Assembly: GCF_020497125.1 (NCBI RefSeq)
Contig: NC_059077.1
Location: forward strand, 32,005,340-32,069,339
Direction of reading: 5' to 3'
From: Mauremys mutica
Taxonomy: Eukaryota; Chordata; Testudines; Geoemydidae
DNA length: 64,000 nucleotides
Of the stretch, positions 10,110 to 23,700 are shown one piece after another; the first letter of the stretch is position 1, and every line of letters starts with the position of its first letter. Both the position numbers and the translations under genes were made by a program. The notes under the pieces are model-generated. The model worked only from the letters and a program-made list of their open reading frames with translations. It searched no databases and was not told the origin of the DNA.

Positions 10110-13060
10110 CATTTGTGTTAGTTATTCAAAATTAATCTTAGAGCTGTTTGAAGAGTTCTGCTTCATTGCTCAGTAGGTGTTGCAGACTGTCTCAATTTCT
10201 CTCCAACAGTTGAGGGGGAAAAGGAAAGACTTTGATAGATTGGGAAAAAGAAACAGAATGCTTGCAAAATTTTGGACTGGTCATTGAAAAACAAAGAGTG
10301 ACATTTATAGGAGGCTCCTTACCTCAAATGGTTAAAACTAATTCAGAACTGATCAATGTGTGCTTGACATGTTGTATTTGGATTGGACTGCACTGTTGCC
10401 TGTTGTGTGCACATGCACACAATGGAGACGAGGTTAAAGTGCTCTTAAAATCTGTCTCTAACAAATTTATAAATGTAACAAGTTCTGTTGCTGAGTTTAC
10501 TGTCATTCTGATTTTGAGTCTGTGAATGTGAAGATAGAACTTAAAGCATTTAATTACAAAGCATAAAGATTTTATGATAGAAATCATGTTACTGAGGTTT
10601 TATTTGTTTTTTAAACGTGACCCTGCTTAAGGAAAAAACTTTTGTATTTTTGAGTAATAGCAGTTGCACTGGTAGACACTGCTCTAGGTTAAAAACAAAA
10701 AACCATTTCCATCCTAACATTTGTTTTCATAATCCTCACAACTAGTGAAGGGCAATAATGGTTATGAAAGGGTTGTGAAATGTGTGTTGCTAGGTTACTT
10801 TGTATGGTTATGAAGCATTTGAAATTTTGCTTTTAGCAAAAATTGTAGGTCCAAAAGCTTTTGCAAATGGGTTTCTGAAAGTCATTTCTAGTTCAAAATG
10901 TTTCATGTAAGTTCTACTATGGCCATGGCTGACTATTTTGGCTTGTGAATTTTGACTGACAGGGATAGAGAAACACACATGCACTTCACAAATCATTTAT
11001 GAAGTATCCAGTTTACACAGTGCTTTACAGAACAGATGCTCTTCTCCCTCCTTTTTATCATTCGTAACCTCCAGACTCTCCTCTCCTGAACTTAACCTTC
11101 AGATCATAAGTGATTCAGTCTTTTGCCTGCGTTTTATAGAAGAATCTGAAGTGTTTTCAAGGGAGAGAGAGAGGGAGGATGCTTGACAAATGAGAACGGA
11201 AAGACTGTACTAGAGAGAGTGCAGCGTGGTACTGGCAAACCCAAGTGTCAGAGACTAAAGAAAGGGAGGAGAATAAGGTGACGTGTGGGGAGTGGTGGTC
11301 ATAAAAAATGTCAAAAAAGTCACATCAGATATCACGATAGAGAGACCAGAGTTCTTCTAGGCTATACGGGCAGGTGTATACAGAAATACAGATATACAAA
11401 GATACACAGACATACTAGGACATGTGAGGGGGGCTGAGACAGCAAGGGACCAAAAGTGATACAGAGATCTGTATTAGATCTCCATTCCGGCCAGGACATA
11501 GGTCCATGTTAAGGAGTTGCCAGTATGTAAGCTCTTTCCACATATTGTGATAACTTGTTTGCAGAAAATAGTAAAAATCAGGTAATTGGTACAAAATCTT
11601 TCCCATAATTTTTTTCACCAAGAATAGCCTATTTTCCAGAAAAACCCTTTGATTTTAATTGTCATGAGCATGCTCGAGTCTCTCTCAGACTACCGGGGGT
11701 CACTTAGATAATATGAAGAAGGTGGTATAAGCAGCTATAGAACAGAAAAAACTGTTGGATGCATAGGAAAGAAAAATTCTCCATATGCAACCAGCCTTTT
11801 ACGGGGGAGCCTGGAAGATGACTCATTCAAATGGTTTACTGCCTCCTGGTCAATGGTGACAATATCATCTAGTCTAGAACAATCTCACCACCCATTAATA
11901 TTAATGCAATTAAAGGGCGGTCACACAACTTCCTCAATCCCCAAGCTCTATGCTGAACAGATGAGTTCAGCACAGCCTTAGAAAGAAAGGATTTGTTATT
12001 TCATACATAAATCAGGAGGAAAAGAAGTGACAAATATGTTAAATGGGAATGAGACTATGACTCTCAGAGACACCACTATTTTAACAGAAAGTTCACTGTC
12101 CTCGTTTCTAAAACCAGCTCTCCCACTGGCAAGTCACTTCACCTCTCTGCCTGTTTCCTCCTTTGTCTCAGTTGGGCTCTCTAGGTGCTACTGTAGCACA
12201 AATAATAAATGACAATTACATAGTGCAAATTTCACTGCAAGGCGGAACAGATCTCAGGACAGTCCATAGTGAATTCTAGTTATTGTAGTGCCCTAGAGAT
12301 AACACACCCTTAGAAATGTATTAGATGTATAGTATCAAGTATTAGACTGTAAAAGACCTAAACATTGTAAAGCTGATTATTAGCAGTGACTAAAGCTAAA
12401 GACATTCAGAACATGTGAAATCCTACTTTCCCCCCTCTATATGGAATACCCACATAATACATATGAACTTTTTTTGAAACAGCTAAGCAATAACACATGC
12501 CTGAGGGACACTATTAATGTACTCAGATGCATACTAAACATATGTCCTAAGATAGTTTACTTATTTTATAAGTACAAATATATGTTTTAAAATCAGTATC
12601 TTATTGCATATATCCCTTTACGAAAAAAATACTTCAGTGTCTGCAAAAATAATTGTACAAGAAAGATACTAAAAACATACAACCTTCTACTAATTTCACT
12701 ATTTGATTTATTTGGCTTGATTACTATCAGGTTTCACACAACACAAGAAACTAACACTGGCTTTTTAAAAATCAACTCTCTCTCTTACTGAAGATGCCCT
12801 AATTGGGTTATATTTGACTTTGTTTTTTTATGCAGATTGTTGGTGTTTCATGGCTTGTTTTATTACAATGTGAAAGTTAAATACAAAGTAGAATGTTCAC
12901 TTTGGCAGGAAAAAAAATTCTAGTTTCGACTTTGGCTTTAGCTATTAATAAAAACCTAACCTCAGTAATACTATTTATACAAATATTTACCTAGTAAATA
13001 CACCTGTTGTGTAGAATGCCAAGTTAAAATAACCTTTAATTATCCAGAAGTCCAGAGATC
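10110..13060. other. Non-coding with one MIR copy
   Basis: No gene seen. A MIR-like segment lies at 12110-12215. A GA-rich stretch occupies about 11160-11280. The remaining sequence is AT-rich and unassigned. Confidence 0.4.
12110..12215 (+). repeat. MIR SINE fragment
   Basis: CTGGCAAGTCACTTCACCTC, then CTGCCTGTTTCCTCCTTTGT and later AATAATAAATGAC follow the order of the mammalian/amniote MIR core (GGCAAGTCACTTAACCTCTC...CTCAGTTTCC...ATAATA). It is old and diverged. Confidence 0.6.
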
Positions 13061-13064
13061 AATC

Positions 13065-14060
13065 TGCCACGGAATACACCCCTATATTCGCACCCTACAC
13101 ACTACCGGAATAATCTTTGTGCATGCCTTGTAAGTTATCATTTGAAAACTCAATTTGCTGGTCAGTATTGTCCTGGTAAATGTGTGTGGAAACACTGTAT
13201 GTGAAATTATAAGACTCCCCTGGATGTTATTAACCCATGTTCCAAACCTCACAGTCCTGCCCAGATAGAAGTTAGATCTGCCCTAAACAAAGAAAAGAAT
13301 GTGTGCTTGCCTTAATTTGCATTTAAGCAGGAAACAGTCATCAGTCATGGAGGGAAAACAAAGGAAGTTCAAACAGGTGAAAAAAATCAGCAGGGAACAT
13401 CCTTCTTTGAAACTATAAAAGGAGGGAAAAACTCCCCAATGCACCCCTCTCTACCCCTGCCCATCGCATTCACCTCACCTGAAGAGACAAAAGCAGCAGC
13501 CATTGGATTCTGGGGAAGGGGTCCTGACCTAAAGAGTCTGGTCAGTAAGACTGCTGAAAACATGTGAGAACTTTGCTTTGAATCTAACGTAGTTTGTTAA
13601 TTTAGGCACCAGTAAAAGTTTGATCTTTATGTTTCTTGTAACCATTTCTGACTTTTATGCCTCATTTCTTGTACTCACAATAAACTTGTATTATTGTTTT
13701 ATCTAATCCAGTGTGTTCAAGTTGAAGTGTCTGGATATCTTCATTTGGGGTAACAAGTTGTGTGCGTAGTATTCCCTTAAAGGACTGATGGACATAATGT
13801 TTGTGCTATCCAGGAGAGGGCTGGGAAGTACAGGACAGACATTTCTGGAGGAAGATCCAGGACTGCGGATGGATTGGGGTCACCCTGCAGCATAACCAAG
13901 GTGTGGCTGGCTGTAGCACACACACAGACATAGCTGGAAGTGACTTACATGAGGAAGGCTGTGAGCAGTCCAGAGTGGAGGCTACAGCAGCAAGGCATTG
14001 TAGGCAACGGTGACTCAGCTACTTATTAGTCTGGATTGTACCCTGGTATGTCTCACAATC
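13065..14060 (+). mobile_element. Probable solo LTR of an endogenous retrovirus-like element
   Basis: The segment starts near TGCCACGGAATACACCCC and holds a TATA-like word (CTATAAAAGG near 13415), an AATAAA at about 13679 and a T-rich stretch before it. The layout resembles turtle LTRs I have seen (opening GCCACGGAATACACCCCTAT, later AATATTGTCCTGGTAA). No gag, pol or env follows, so a solo LTR is likely. I could not fix the ends or a target duplication, so both borders are approximate, as is the orientation, which is based on the TATA-to-AATAAA order. Confidence 0.5.
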
Positions 14061-14061
14061 C

Positions 14062-16660
14062 CTACAATGAGGTTGTCGGAGAAAAACTTAGTTCTTACTT
14101 TTTGGTTGGGTGCAGCAAAGTCCAGTGACATGTCCAAAACAAAGCTTTCAGTTCTGATCGTAGTTAAATGGTGTATAGATGTGTTTTCTAAATAGCTGTA
14201 GATGCAGAAGAATTACTGCGTTTGTCTATACATGTGTACCTATTTAGAGTCAGAATAAATAGCATTCTTACATAGAGTGCTCATGTTCAAAATCACCAAA
14301 ACACTTTACGGACTTGTATCTGACCTAAGAATAAACTGATCTAAGCAATGACTTAACACATGCACAAGGTAACATTTTATTCATCACCTATTTGAATTAT
14401 ATATGCATCATTAAAAAGTGTCAAAATAACCTTAGGTTTTGTGCATTATTTGTGTAGTTATTGAAGTTAACAATTCTGTGCATTATTGCAACTGTAACCA
14501 ATGCTCACTCAGTAGTGCTCTCTGTCCCCTTCAAGTGCCTGGCCCTGAAAAATGTTGAGTTTGCTACAGCCTTTGTGGTAATAAAGCTGGGTGTTTTAGT
14601 TCAGACAGGAGAGGTTCATATTTTTGATTCTTGCTGTCAACAAACTAACAAACGAGAATGTGTTAAAGAAATTTTTTTACTAATTTTCCAAAAAACGGAA
14701 AAAGAAAATAGGCATTCCTCAAATAGTTTGATTTCAGGAAGATAGGAAATCAGTGAAAAACCCCCCCACAGCATCAGGGTCTCATAGGCTGATAGACAGC
14801 AGCCTCCTTTTTCTTCATTCGAAACATAATTTTGTCAGTGTTTTTCTCTCTGTCATAGCATCTGTAAGAGAATATCTCTGCTCAAAAAGGAATTAATTAA
14901 AGGTACTGCAGACACCAACACTTGAAGATGAACCCCAATGGACAAAGAATTTTCCTTGGCCCACATTTCTTTTCCTAGAAACTCCCTTCCTCTCCACTCA
15001 TCCAACAAATATCCTCGCTAGTGGCAACTAATAGCACAATGAAGCTATAATGTCTCTTCCACATTACTTTTCTTTTTTTGCACACAATATAAATCCAAAC
15101 CCTACACACTTACAAATTAAGATGTATTACTTGAATTTTTGCTTAAAATAGAATTTACCCTGTAATTGGATAGCTGACTAGAGCTTATAAATGATAAGTC
15201 AAAAGGGTTATAGTACGTAATTAGCATAATTGAGAATATACTAAAAAGATAGCACCCCTCCTCCCCTTCTAGTACTTTTTGGTAATGTACTTTGAAATAT
15301 GACTAGCTAAAAAGATCTTACATTGGTACAGAACAGTTAGTTAAGAAATGTTCTGTACACCAAAGGAAGTTAATGAGTAAGTCCCAAACTCACATATCAG
15401 AGACAACCAATTATCGTGTCTGAAACACAGGCTTGTAAAACTATCAGTTACTTGTAAAATGGTCTGCTACACACGAGTAAGATGTTGTTTAAATGGCCTA
15501 ATTGACTAGACGCATTCACCATGAAATTGATTCCTTTAAAGCATTATTTTTTGAACTTGATACAAGTTAACTGCATCAACTGAAAATGGGAAAAAAATCT
15601 GGCATTATAAAGTGTAGGTTTCAGGTATGAGTTCAGTTTTTTATGAGGTCGAGGGTTACTTGAATGAGAAACTCATCAAGTACAGACAGTCATGTCTAGG
15701 GCACTAACTGAAAAGGTTTAATACAATTAGACTATTCTATCATTTCTATGCCAAGATGGTATGGCATAGATCCAGTACTATTCCACCAGAGCCTGTGCAG
15801 CTGTAAAACAGCACAAAGGAGGTAAGCTACTGGATCAAACATCTTTCCGCTAAGAGAAAGATCAGAATAAACCTTAGAGGTCTTATTTTACTACAGCTAG
15901 TGAAGTAGCATCGTATCAGTGATATTGTGCCTGACTCTCTGAATAAGATTAGCATTTAAAGCTTTTTTAATAACTGAAATGACCTTTTATTCACGTTCTA
16001 AAATTTAACTTAAATTACAAATTAGTAAATTGGACAGGTTACCATATATGCATTCAGATCTATTGACCTATGATCACTAAAACTAACATTTACAGATTAA
16101 TTTTGTATGTTAAATTAAATGTGCTGGCTACTGAAAAACAATACACAATTTACAAGGTGTTTAAATACTATCTCCACATTGCTATTAATTCACCGATGCA
16201 TTGCCTGAACTACTGGAACTCCTTAAGCTAAAATAATTGACTTTGTATTAGTTTAATTCATCATTTTAAATGTACTTGTTCTTTGGAAATGTTCTAAGGA
16301 AACATTTCTGATTGTTAAAAAAAGGAAACTACTTAGTTTAGAGGATCGATAAAGCAGGGGTAATAATTTAACAAAATAATAAATGAATAAAACAAATGTG
16401 TTTTATGCATTGGCCCAGAGGTACTGGAGTAGCATATTGTGCTATCAACTGTAAAATTCTGATCTGAGAGCAGATTCAAATTCTCAGGTTCCAAACTGAA
16501 GAAGGATTTGAATGTTGTGAACAGGATGCTCAGTACCCATCCAAGAGTATCAGCCACATTGTCTACATCTGGTCTTATAAAAACAGAGTCAGAAATTACA
16601 GTGTCATCTTGTTCTTCAGCCTATAGGCAATGTGCCACAGTGGAAGGAATCTGAAAGAGG
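14062..16660. other. Non-coding AT-rich DNA
   Basis: I found no coding segment or confident repeat. The + strand ORF at 14461-14745 begins with a hydrophobic stretch but has no family signature and no splice context. Confidence 0.4.
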
Positions 16661-16664
16661 AAGT

Positions 16665-17110
16665 CAGAGTCATAAAGATTAAGGCCAGAAGGAACCACTA
16701 GATCATCCAGTCTGACCTCCTGCATCTCACAGGCCACCAACACCACCCAGTAACACCTGCACACTAAACTCAACTATCAAAAGGAGACCAAAATATTACA
16801 GCCCACAGGAGACGAGACTATTATGTGCCACCAACAACGAACAGTAGGGCCCAAGGTGCACCAGCATTCAAGGCCCCTGCAATAGCAAGTGACCCATATG
16901 CTGCAGAGAAAGACAAAAAACCCCAAGGTCACTGCCAATTTGACTTGGGAGAAAATTCCTTCCCAACGTTACATATTGCCATCAGTTAGACCCTGGGCAT
17001 GAGTGCAAAAACCAGCCCAAGCACCTAAGAGAAAGAGAACGTTCAGTACCACTTCGGAACACTGGCCCTCTGTGCCCAGTGCCTCATCTCAAGCCATGGC
17101 CATCCCTGAT
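16665..17110 (-). mobile_element. CR1-related 3' region
   Basis: The + strand reads ATTAAGGCCAGAAGGAACCA, ATCATCCAGTCTGACCTCCT and later GCAAGTGACCCATATGCTGC and GGAGAAAATTCCTTCCCAAC. This matches a common chelonian repeat whose start resembles the reverse complement of a CR1 3' end. It may form one insertion with the antisense CR1 coding fragment that begins at about 17190. Confidence 0.7.
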
Positions 17111-17140
17111 GCTTCAGAGAAAGGAGATTAAAGAAAGCCG

Positions 17141-17166
17141 AGAGAGAGAGAGAGAGAGAGAGAGAG
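17141..17166. repeat. (AG)n microsatellite
   Basis: About 13 AG units lie between the two antisense CR1 segments. Confidence 0.95.
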
Positions 17167-17189
17167 TGTCCTTCCTGACTCCATTATTC

Positions 17190-17600
17190 CAGATGCAGTC
17201 CTACCAGTGCCTTGTTCGATGACATTAATAATTCTCTATCTCTACTGGAAGTGCCTTGTCTAGTACATTCTATGATTGCATTTGCCTTTTTCACACTACA
17301 ACACATTGGAGACTCAGGGTTATCCTGTGATCAACCCACACACCCAAGTGTCTCTCCTTTGTTGCTTCCAACTGATGAACCCGCAACTTGCAGCAGAATT
17401 TTTCTTATTAGACCCCAAGTGCAGGATCTTGCATTTTGTACTATTGAATTTCAGCCCATTTCTGTCATTCTAATCTTCAAGGTCATCTTCCTGTATAATA
17501 TTCTGATCCTCCTCTGTATTGACGATGCCTTCCAACTTTGTATCATTAGCAAATTTGATTAGCACACTCCTACTTTTTGTTCAAAGGTAACTAATAAAAA
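17190..17600 (-). mobile_element. CR1 ORF2 fragment, antisense
   Basis: The + strand is the reverse complement of a CR1 reverse transcriptase region. CACCAGTGCCTTG-like, CTACTGGAAGTGCC, GCATTTGCCTTTTTCACA, TTTGTATCATTAGCAAATTT and AGCACACTCCTACTTTTTGT occur in the order expected from the thumb back to the catalytic palm. It is full of stops and not functional. It covers a region also present in the sense CR1 that follows, so it is a separate insertion. Confidence 0.85.
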
Positions 17601-17644
17601 ATATTGTAAAGAGATCAACAAGGAAATGGGTTTAGCTGACTTCA

Positions 17645-19621
17645 AGGTATTGAGACAGTGCGTTTCTAAGCATCTTGGAACTGGCATTGCGTTAAAAGAT
17701 AAAAAAAATTGCTATTGTTTTTAAGTACATCAGAAGCAAAAAGCCTGCTAAACAACCAGTGGGGGCCACTGGACGTTCAAGATGCTAAAGGAGCACTCAA
17801 CGACAATAAGGCCATTGCAGAGAAACTAAATGAATTCTTTGTATCAGTGTTCAGGACTGAGGATGTGAGAAAAATTCCCAAACCTAAGCCGCCATTCTTA
17901 GGTGACAAATCTGAGGACTTGTCGCAGACTGAGGTGTCGCTATAGGTGGTTTTGGAAAAAAATTGATAAACTAAACAGTAATAAGTCACCAGGACCAGAT
18001 GGTATTCACCCGAGTTCTGAAGGAACGCAAATGTGAAATTGCCAAACTACTAACTGTAGTTTGTAACCTATAATTTAAATCAGCTTCTGTACCAAATGAC
18101 TGGAGGATAGCTAATGTGACATCAAGTTTTAAAAAGGGCTCCAGTGATGATCCCGGCAATTACAGGCCAGTAAGCCAGACTTCAGTACCAGGCAAACTGG
18201 TTGAAACTATAGTAAAGATCAAAATTGTCAGACACATAGATGAACATAATTTGTTGGGGAAGAGTCAGCTTGGTTTTTTAAAGGGAAATCATGCCTGACC
18301 AATCTACCAGAATTCTTTGAGGGGGTCAACAAGCATGTGGACAAAGGAGATCCAGTGGATATAGTGTACTTAGATTTTCAGAAAGTCTTCGACAAGGTCC
18401 CTCAAAGTAAGCTGTCATGGAATAAGAGGGAAGGTCCTCTCATGAATTAGTAACTGGTTAAAAGATAGGAAACTCAGGGTAGGAATAAATGGTCAGTCTT
18501 CAGAATGGAGAGAGGTAAATAGTGATGTCCTCCAGGGGTCTGTATTGGGACCAGTCCTATTCAACATATTCATAAATGATCTGGAAAAAGGGATAAACAG
18601 TGTGATGGCAAAATTTGCAGATGATACAAAACTACTTAAGTTAGTTAAGTCCTAAGCAGACTGCAAAAAGCTACAAAAGGATCTCTCAAAATTGGGTGAC
18701 TGGGCAACAAAATGGCAGATGAAATTCAGTGTTGATAAATGGAAAGTAATGCACATTGGAAAACATAATTCCAACTATACATATAAAATGATGGTGTCTA
18801 AATTAGCTGTTACCACTCAAAGATCTTGGAGTCACTGTAGATAGTTCTCTGAAAACATCCACTCAATGTGAAGCAGCAGTTAAAAAAAGTGAACAAAATG
18901 TTGGGAATCATTAAGAAAGGGATAGAAAATAAGACAGAAAAGATCATATTGCCTCTATATAAATCCATGGTACGCCCACATCTTGAATACTGCATGCAGT
19001 TGTGGTTGCCCCATCTCAAAAAAGATCTATTGGAATTGGAAAAGGTTCACAAAAGGGCAACAAAAATGATTATGGTATGGAACGGCTTCCATATGAGGCG
19101 TGATTAATAAGATTGGGACTTTTCTGCTTGGAAAAGAGATGACTAAGTGGGGGATGTGATAGAGGTCTATAAAGTCATGACCGGTGTGGAGAAAGTAAAT
19201 AAGGAAGTGTTATTTACTCTTCCTCATAACACAAGAACTAGGGGTCACCAAATGAAATTAATAGGCAGCAGGTTTAAAACAAACAAAAGGAAGTATTTTT
19301 TCATACAATGCACAGTCAAACCTGTGGAACTCCTTGCCAGAGGATGTTGTGAAGGCCAAGATTATAACAGGGTTCAAAAAAGAACTAGATAAGTTCATGG
19401 AGGATAGGTCCATCAATGACTATTAGCCAGGATGGGCAGGAATGGTGTCCCTAGCCTCTGTTTGCCAGAAGCTGGGAATGGGCAACAAGGGATGGATCAC
19501 TTGATGGTTACTTGTTCTGTTCATTCCCTGTTGGGCACCTGGCATTGGCCACTGTCGGAAAACAGGGTAATGGGCTAGATGGACCTTTGGGCTGACCCAG
19601 TATGGCTGTTCTTATGTTCTT
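17645..19621 (+). mobile_element. CR1 LINE, 5'-truncated, about 2 kb
   Basis: CR1 encodes an endonuclease/reverse transcriptase that moves by target-primed reverse transcription. The linker region (17709-17945: QWGPLDVQDAKGAL, IAEKLNEFFVSVFRTEDV) is followed by RT motifs NYRPVSQTSVPGKLVETIVK and LLGKSQLGFLKGN (18116-18298), [26 protein letters not shown], and a palm F-A-D-D at 18614-18625. Then come LPLYKSMVRPHLEYCMQLW (18868-19107) and ARGCCEGQ. It ends with GGACCTTTGGGCTGACCCAG and TTCTTATGTTCTT, the CR1 3' terminus. Stops (for example TAG at 17943) and several frameshifts make it dead. It is 5'-truncated, as most CR1 copies are. The N-terminal endonuclease is absent. Confidence 0.95.
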
Positions 19622-19876
19622 AAAAATTATAATGGAAAATGCCCCATCTGTACAATGTTGATAACAGCACTGTATTTCATCATAGGGGTGATCGGAGGAT
19701 AAATACATTAAAGATTGTGAGGTGCTCAAATACTGTGATGTTGGTGGCCTTCTAAGAACTTTACACAAGAGGAAATCAGATAAAATTTCCATTCTGGATT
19801 CTGACCTCGCCCTGAATCTGATACACTTGGAAAGAAGTAAGGGGAAATTAGTTAGGGAAAAAACAAAATGATTCAA

Positions 19877-20120
19877 GTATCAGAGGGGTAGCCGTGTTAG
19901 TCTGGTTCTGTAGAAGCAGCAAAGAATCCTGTGGCACCTTATAGACTAACAGTTGAACTGCTAGAACAGGGCCTCATCCACCCTGATTGATCTAACCTCG
20001 TTATCTCTAGCTTGCTTATATATACCTGCCCCAGGAAATTTCCACCACTTGCATCCGAAGAAGTGGGTATTCACCCACGAAAGCTCATGCTGCAAAACGT
20101 CTGTTAGTCTATAAGGTGCC
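19877..20120 (+). mobile_element. Turtle-type SINE-like retroposon, 244 bp
   Basis: The head TATCAGAGGGGTAGCCGTGT and TAGTCTGGTTCTGTAGAAGC leads to GTGGCACCTTATAGACTAAC, then GTGGGTATTCACCCACGAAA and AGTCTATAAGGTGCC at the end. It is flanked by identical 12-mers AAAATGATTCAA (19865-19876 and 20121-20132). A 12-bp duplication suits target-primed insertion of a retroposon better than a hAT element (8 bp). The head holds a TAGCCGTGTTAG word that resembles a pol III A box, but I cannot show a tRNA origin. A second copy lies at 49021-49220. Confidence 0.8.
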
Positions 20121-20324
20121 AAAATGATTCAAAACATTCCCTTTCCATAAAATTAATTGCATTAATACATTTTGGGACCCTTCGGGAACTGGTTATATCT
20201 GAATAAAATCCAGCACTTGATAAACCTAAGTAGGGAAGATTTGGATGTTTTCAAACAGAATCATTTAGGATGAAAGGAAAAGAATAAAGATTCTCTTTTC
20301 CTGATCTAGTCAGTTCTTCTAAGT

Positions 20325-20724
20325 CAGTGTTTCTCAATCTTTCCAGACAACTGCACTCCTTTCAGAGGCTGTTTGTTTTGTGTACCCCAGGTTTCACCTC
20401 ACTTATAAACTACTTGCTTTTAATCAGACAAAATTATGAAAGTGTCTCAGCACACTATTACTGAAAAATTGCTGACTTTCTTATTTTTACCATAATTATA
20501 AAATAAAACAATTGGAATATAAATACTGTTCTTACATTTCAGCATATAGTATATAAAGCAGTATAAAACAAGGAATGTCTGTAATTTTAGTTTGTATTGA
20601 CTTCGTTAGTGCTTTTTATGTAGCCTGTTGTAAATCTAGGCAAATAACTAGATGATCTGAGGTAACCCCTGGAAGACATATGGATATCCCCAGAGGTACA
20701 CTTACCCCTGGTTGAGAAACACTA
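20325..20724. mobile_element. hAT-type MITE, 400 bp
   Basis: The termini CAGTGTTTCTCAA and TTGAGAAACACTA are inverted apart from the last base. The flanks TTCTAAGT (20317-20324) and TTCTAAGT (20725-20732) are identical 8-mers. The AT-rich interior holds no transposase frame. Confidence 0.92.
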
Positions 20725-20732
20725 TTCTAAGT

Positions 20733-23700
20733 TATGTAATTCACCACTCTCCCCACATCTAGCAGTTGTCATGCTCTCTTTTGAGTTCGGGAGCTTTGGA
20801 CAAAACAAGAGGGAGAATAACTTTGCGCGGTACAAAAGGAAGAATTAATTGTGGTAATGAATAACTCTGCAGCACAAAGGATAACCTTGTCCTTATGGAA
20901 GATGTAGTAAGGCCCATGTCCAAGAGCAATGATTTGAGACTCTTTCGGCAGCTAAGATTGCAACCAGAAAGCACATCTTTATGGAAAAGGAACACAGGGG
21001 ATTGGTTGCTATCTGTTCAAGGATGGCTTGTGATATTTTGCAGCACTGTGGCTAGAGACCTAGATGATTCTACATTTATGATACCATTTGAAGTTACCGT
21101 GAGATATGGTGATGATAGCCTCAGGTCTATGTCATCCTGTAAGAAATGTAAGAATTTGAAAACCTAGTTTTCTGAGATTAATTTTACTATCTTGATACCA
21201 ATAGGAAAATGTTGTCCATGCTCTTGAATAGGCTTAGAGAATTGGAGGGGCCTGGATACAAACTCTACACTATTTTGGAAGTGTACTCCATCTCACTGAG
21301 TTTTCTTTTCAATAGCCAAAATATTAGGTGCAGGTAGTCTGTATAGGATACAGGAATGGACCCATAGGTAGGAGATCTGTCATCTATCTGCTGATAGTTA
21401 TGCCCCTTTAATATGGATCAACCTGATGGAGGCTAGGTGATCTTCTGCCCAGGAAAATACTGCATTGCTTTGGCATTTAGACTAATTTCTTCTATCTCCC
21501 TGTCAATGTATATGTGCTACGATCCCTAGTATATAATCTGGTATATAATCTTTTACACATTTCTTATATACCAGTTATGAATACAGCGCCCCTTTCTTAT
21601 GCAGATCCCTTACCATAGACAACATGGCAATGAGTAAGTATCTTTCTTTACTCTTCAAGATATGGTTCAAAATACTAACTCAATTATATATATGCATTTA
21701 TGTAAAATAGTTCAGCCCCCTTCTCCAAAAAATGTACATGAATGCTATTTGATGAGAGAGGTATTATTCTTCTGGTGCTTGTGCTTTATATACAGAGCTG
21801 CAACGTGGTAGGCAAATTTTGTTCCATTACCCCTCATGTACAGCAATATTAGAAATCACAGTAATGCATATTCACAGCAATAACAGATGTTCAAGAGATA
21901 GCTGAGGCTTCTGTTTGGTATGGAGCCAAGATGACAAGCTACTAAAACCTATTAAAAGTGTATCCTGACTGTGTAAGGAATCATATGATGTCTAGAAAGA
22001 AAATAAGAAAAATAAAATGTGATAATAAAAATATATTAAATTTATGAATACCTGGCAACAGAATAGTAATAGACAATTTAAATGTGTACAGCAATATAAT
22101 GGACTTGTGTCAGATACATAGTAGGGAAGAAGACTGCAGACAGTCCAATGTTTATAGCAAAAGAAAAAATGAACCTGACTTGATTTGGCATAGAGATCTT
22201 TATGTCTCCTATTGACATTCACCTGAACGTGGAGATTCTGTGACGAATCCAAATAATGAAACACCTTCACTTTGCCAGAGACAAACACCAAACAATTAGA
22301 GATGTTTGGGGAGCAAGAAGCTCCACTGTAACAAAGATTACACCTTTATAGTGGTTCTTGAACCTATAAGAAACCTACCAAAACTACCAGAAAAAGTGGT
22401 AACGTTTAAAGAAATGTAAGAAGTATGTTGACAAAGGATAGTGTTCAAGCAAGTACTTATAAGGCAGACACCAACGGGTCTCTACACTTTCTGCTGACTA
22501 CAAGTCACTTTCAAGAGAGATACAAGTCAATCCGATCAATCTCATGCAGACCAAGTAACAATGATTCCATTAGGTATTGGTGATAGATATTTTGTCTGGA
22601 ATTAAGTTTCTGATCTTCTAACTAGACTTTATCAGTGTGAATAAAGAGGCAACTGTGATATTTCTGGTTAAGTCAAGGTTAATTCTTTTGGGACTTCAAA
22701 TCAGTAGCATAACATGGTCACCCAGCCATTGAAGGCTTAGACTGTGCTCTCAGCAAGTGGTTAAGGTATTATGGTTTTATTAGCTATCAAGGATCTCAGT
22801 GGGCCTACAAGCATGTGCTTAAGTGCTTTCTCAATTCAGGGCCATAATGAGTTTTCCAAAAGGTACACAATGCACATATTTTAAGATCAATTGAATATTA
22901 TAATAAATGGAAATACAAGTAATAGATTGCATAGGATATCTGGAATTGATGCATTTCAGTCTTGCCCTCAAATATGCATGTGAACATCAGCACCTATCAA
23001 CAAGGCAGCTAACTTCAAATGATGAATGGTAATGTTCATATGAGGGGAGGATTGAGTCCACAGTACGAGATAAAAGATGCACTTATCCCAGGGTACAGTA
23101 CTACATAGTAAACTGCTTATGATTCTTCAAAGAACTACATGACATTAGGAAAATCTTGAAGATAGTACACTACTCTTCGTTACAGGAAGTGGTTTGAAGA
23201 ATCCTTTAAACAGTCACAAAAGGATCTAAAAAAGAAGTATAAGACTACCTACACATGTTAAAAATAGCTATACCTCTGCAAGACAACTTGCACTGTCTGA
23301 AAGATGAATGGCATAATCAAGGACTATCTGCCTCTATTAGTAGCTATTGAAAGAAACATTTCTTACGCCCATCTAGCAACCACATAAAATTCAAGGCAAG
23401 GAAAGGAATCAAGAACATTACAGCAACCTGAAACTACCAGGATTATTAATAATAGCAGTACTGTAAAGTCTGAAGTATTTTGGGTTTTGCCTTTACAAAG
23501 AGACAAAGTTAAATTTTGAAGAATCAAGTTTTATAAATGTAGAAAATATTTTAATTTAAGAAAGGGGATTGTTATATAATGTTGAGAACTAATGATTGCT
23601 AAGTACAAACTCCTCGGGTTATTTTTTTCCCCCAATTCTCCCACTAAAGTGTGGGAAAGTCACTTTGGCAAGTCACTTAATTGTCTCCGTCTCAGTTCCT

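Noticed and set aside
13801..14013. A 70-codon + ORF inside the probable LTR
   Set aside because: LTRs do not code here; the frame shows no retroviral motif.
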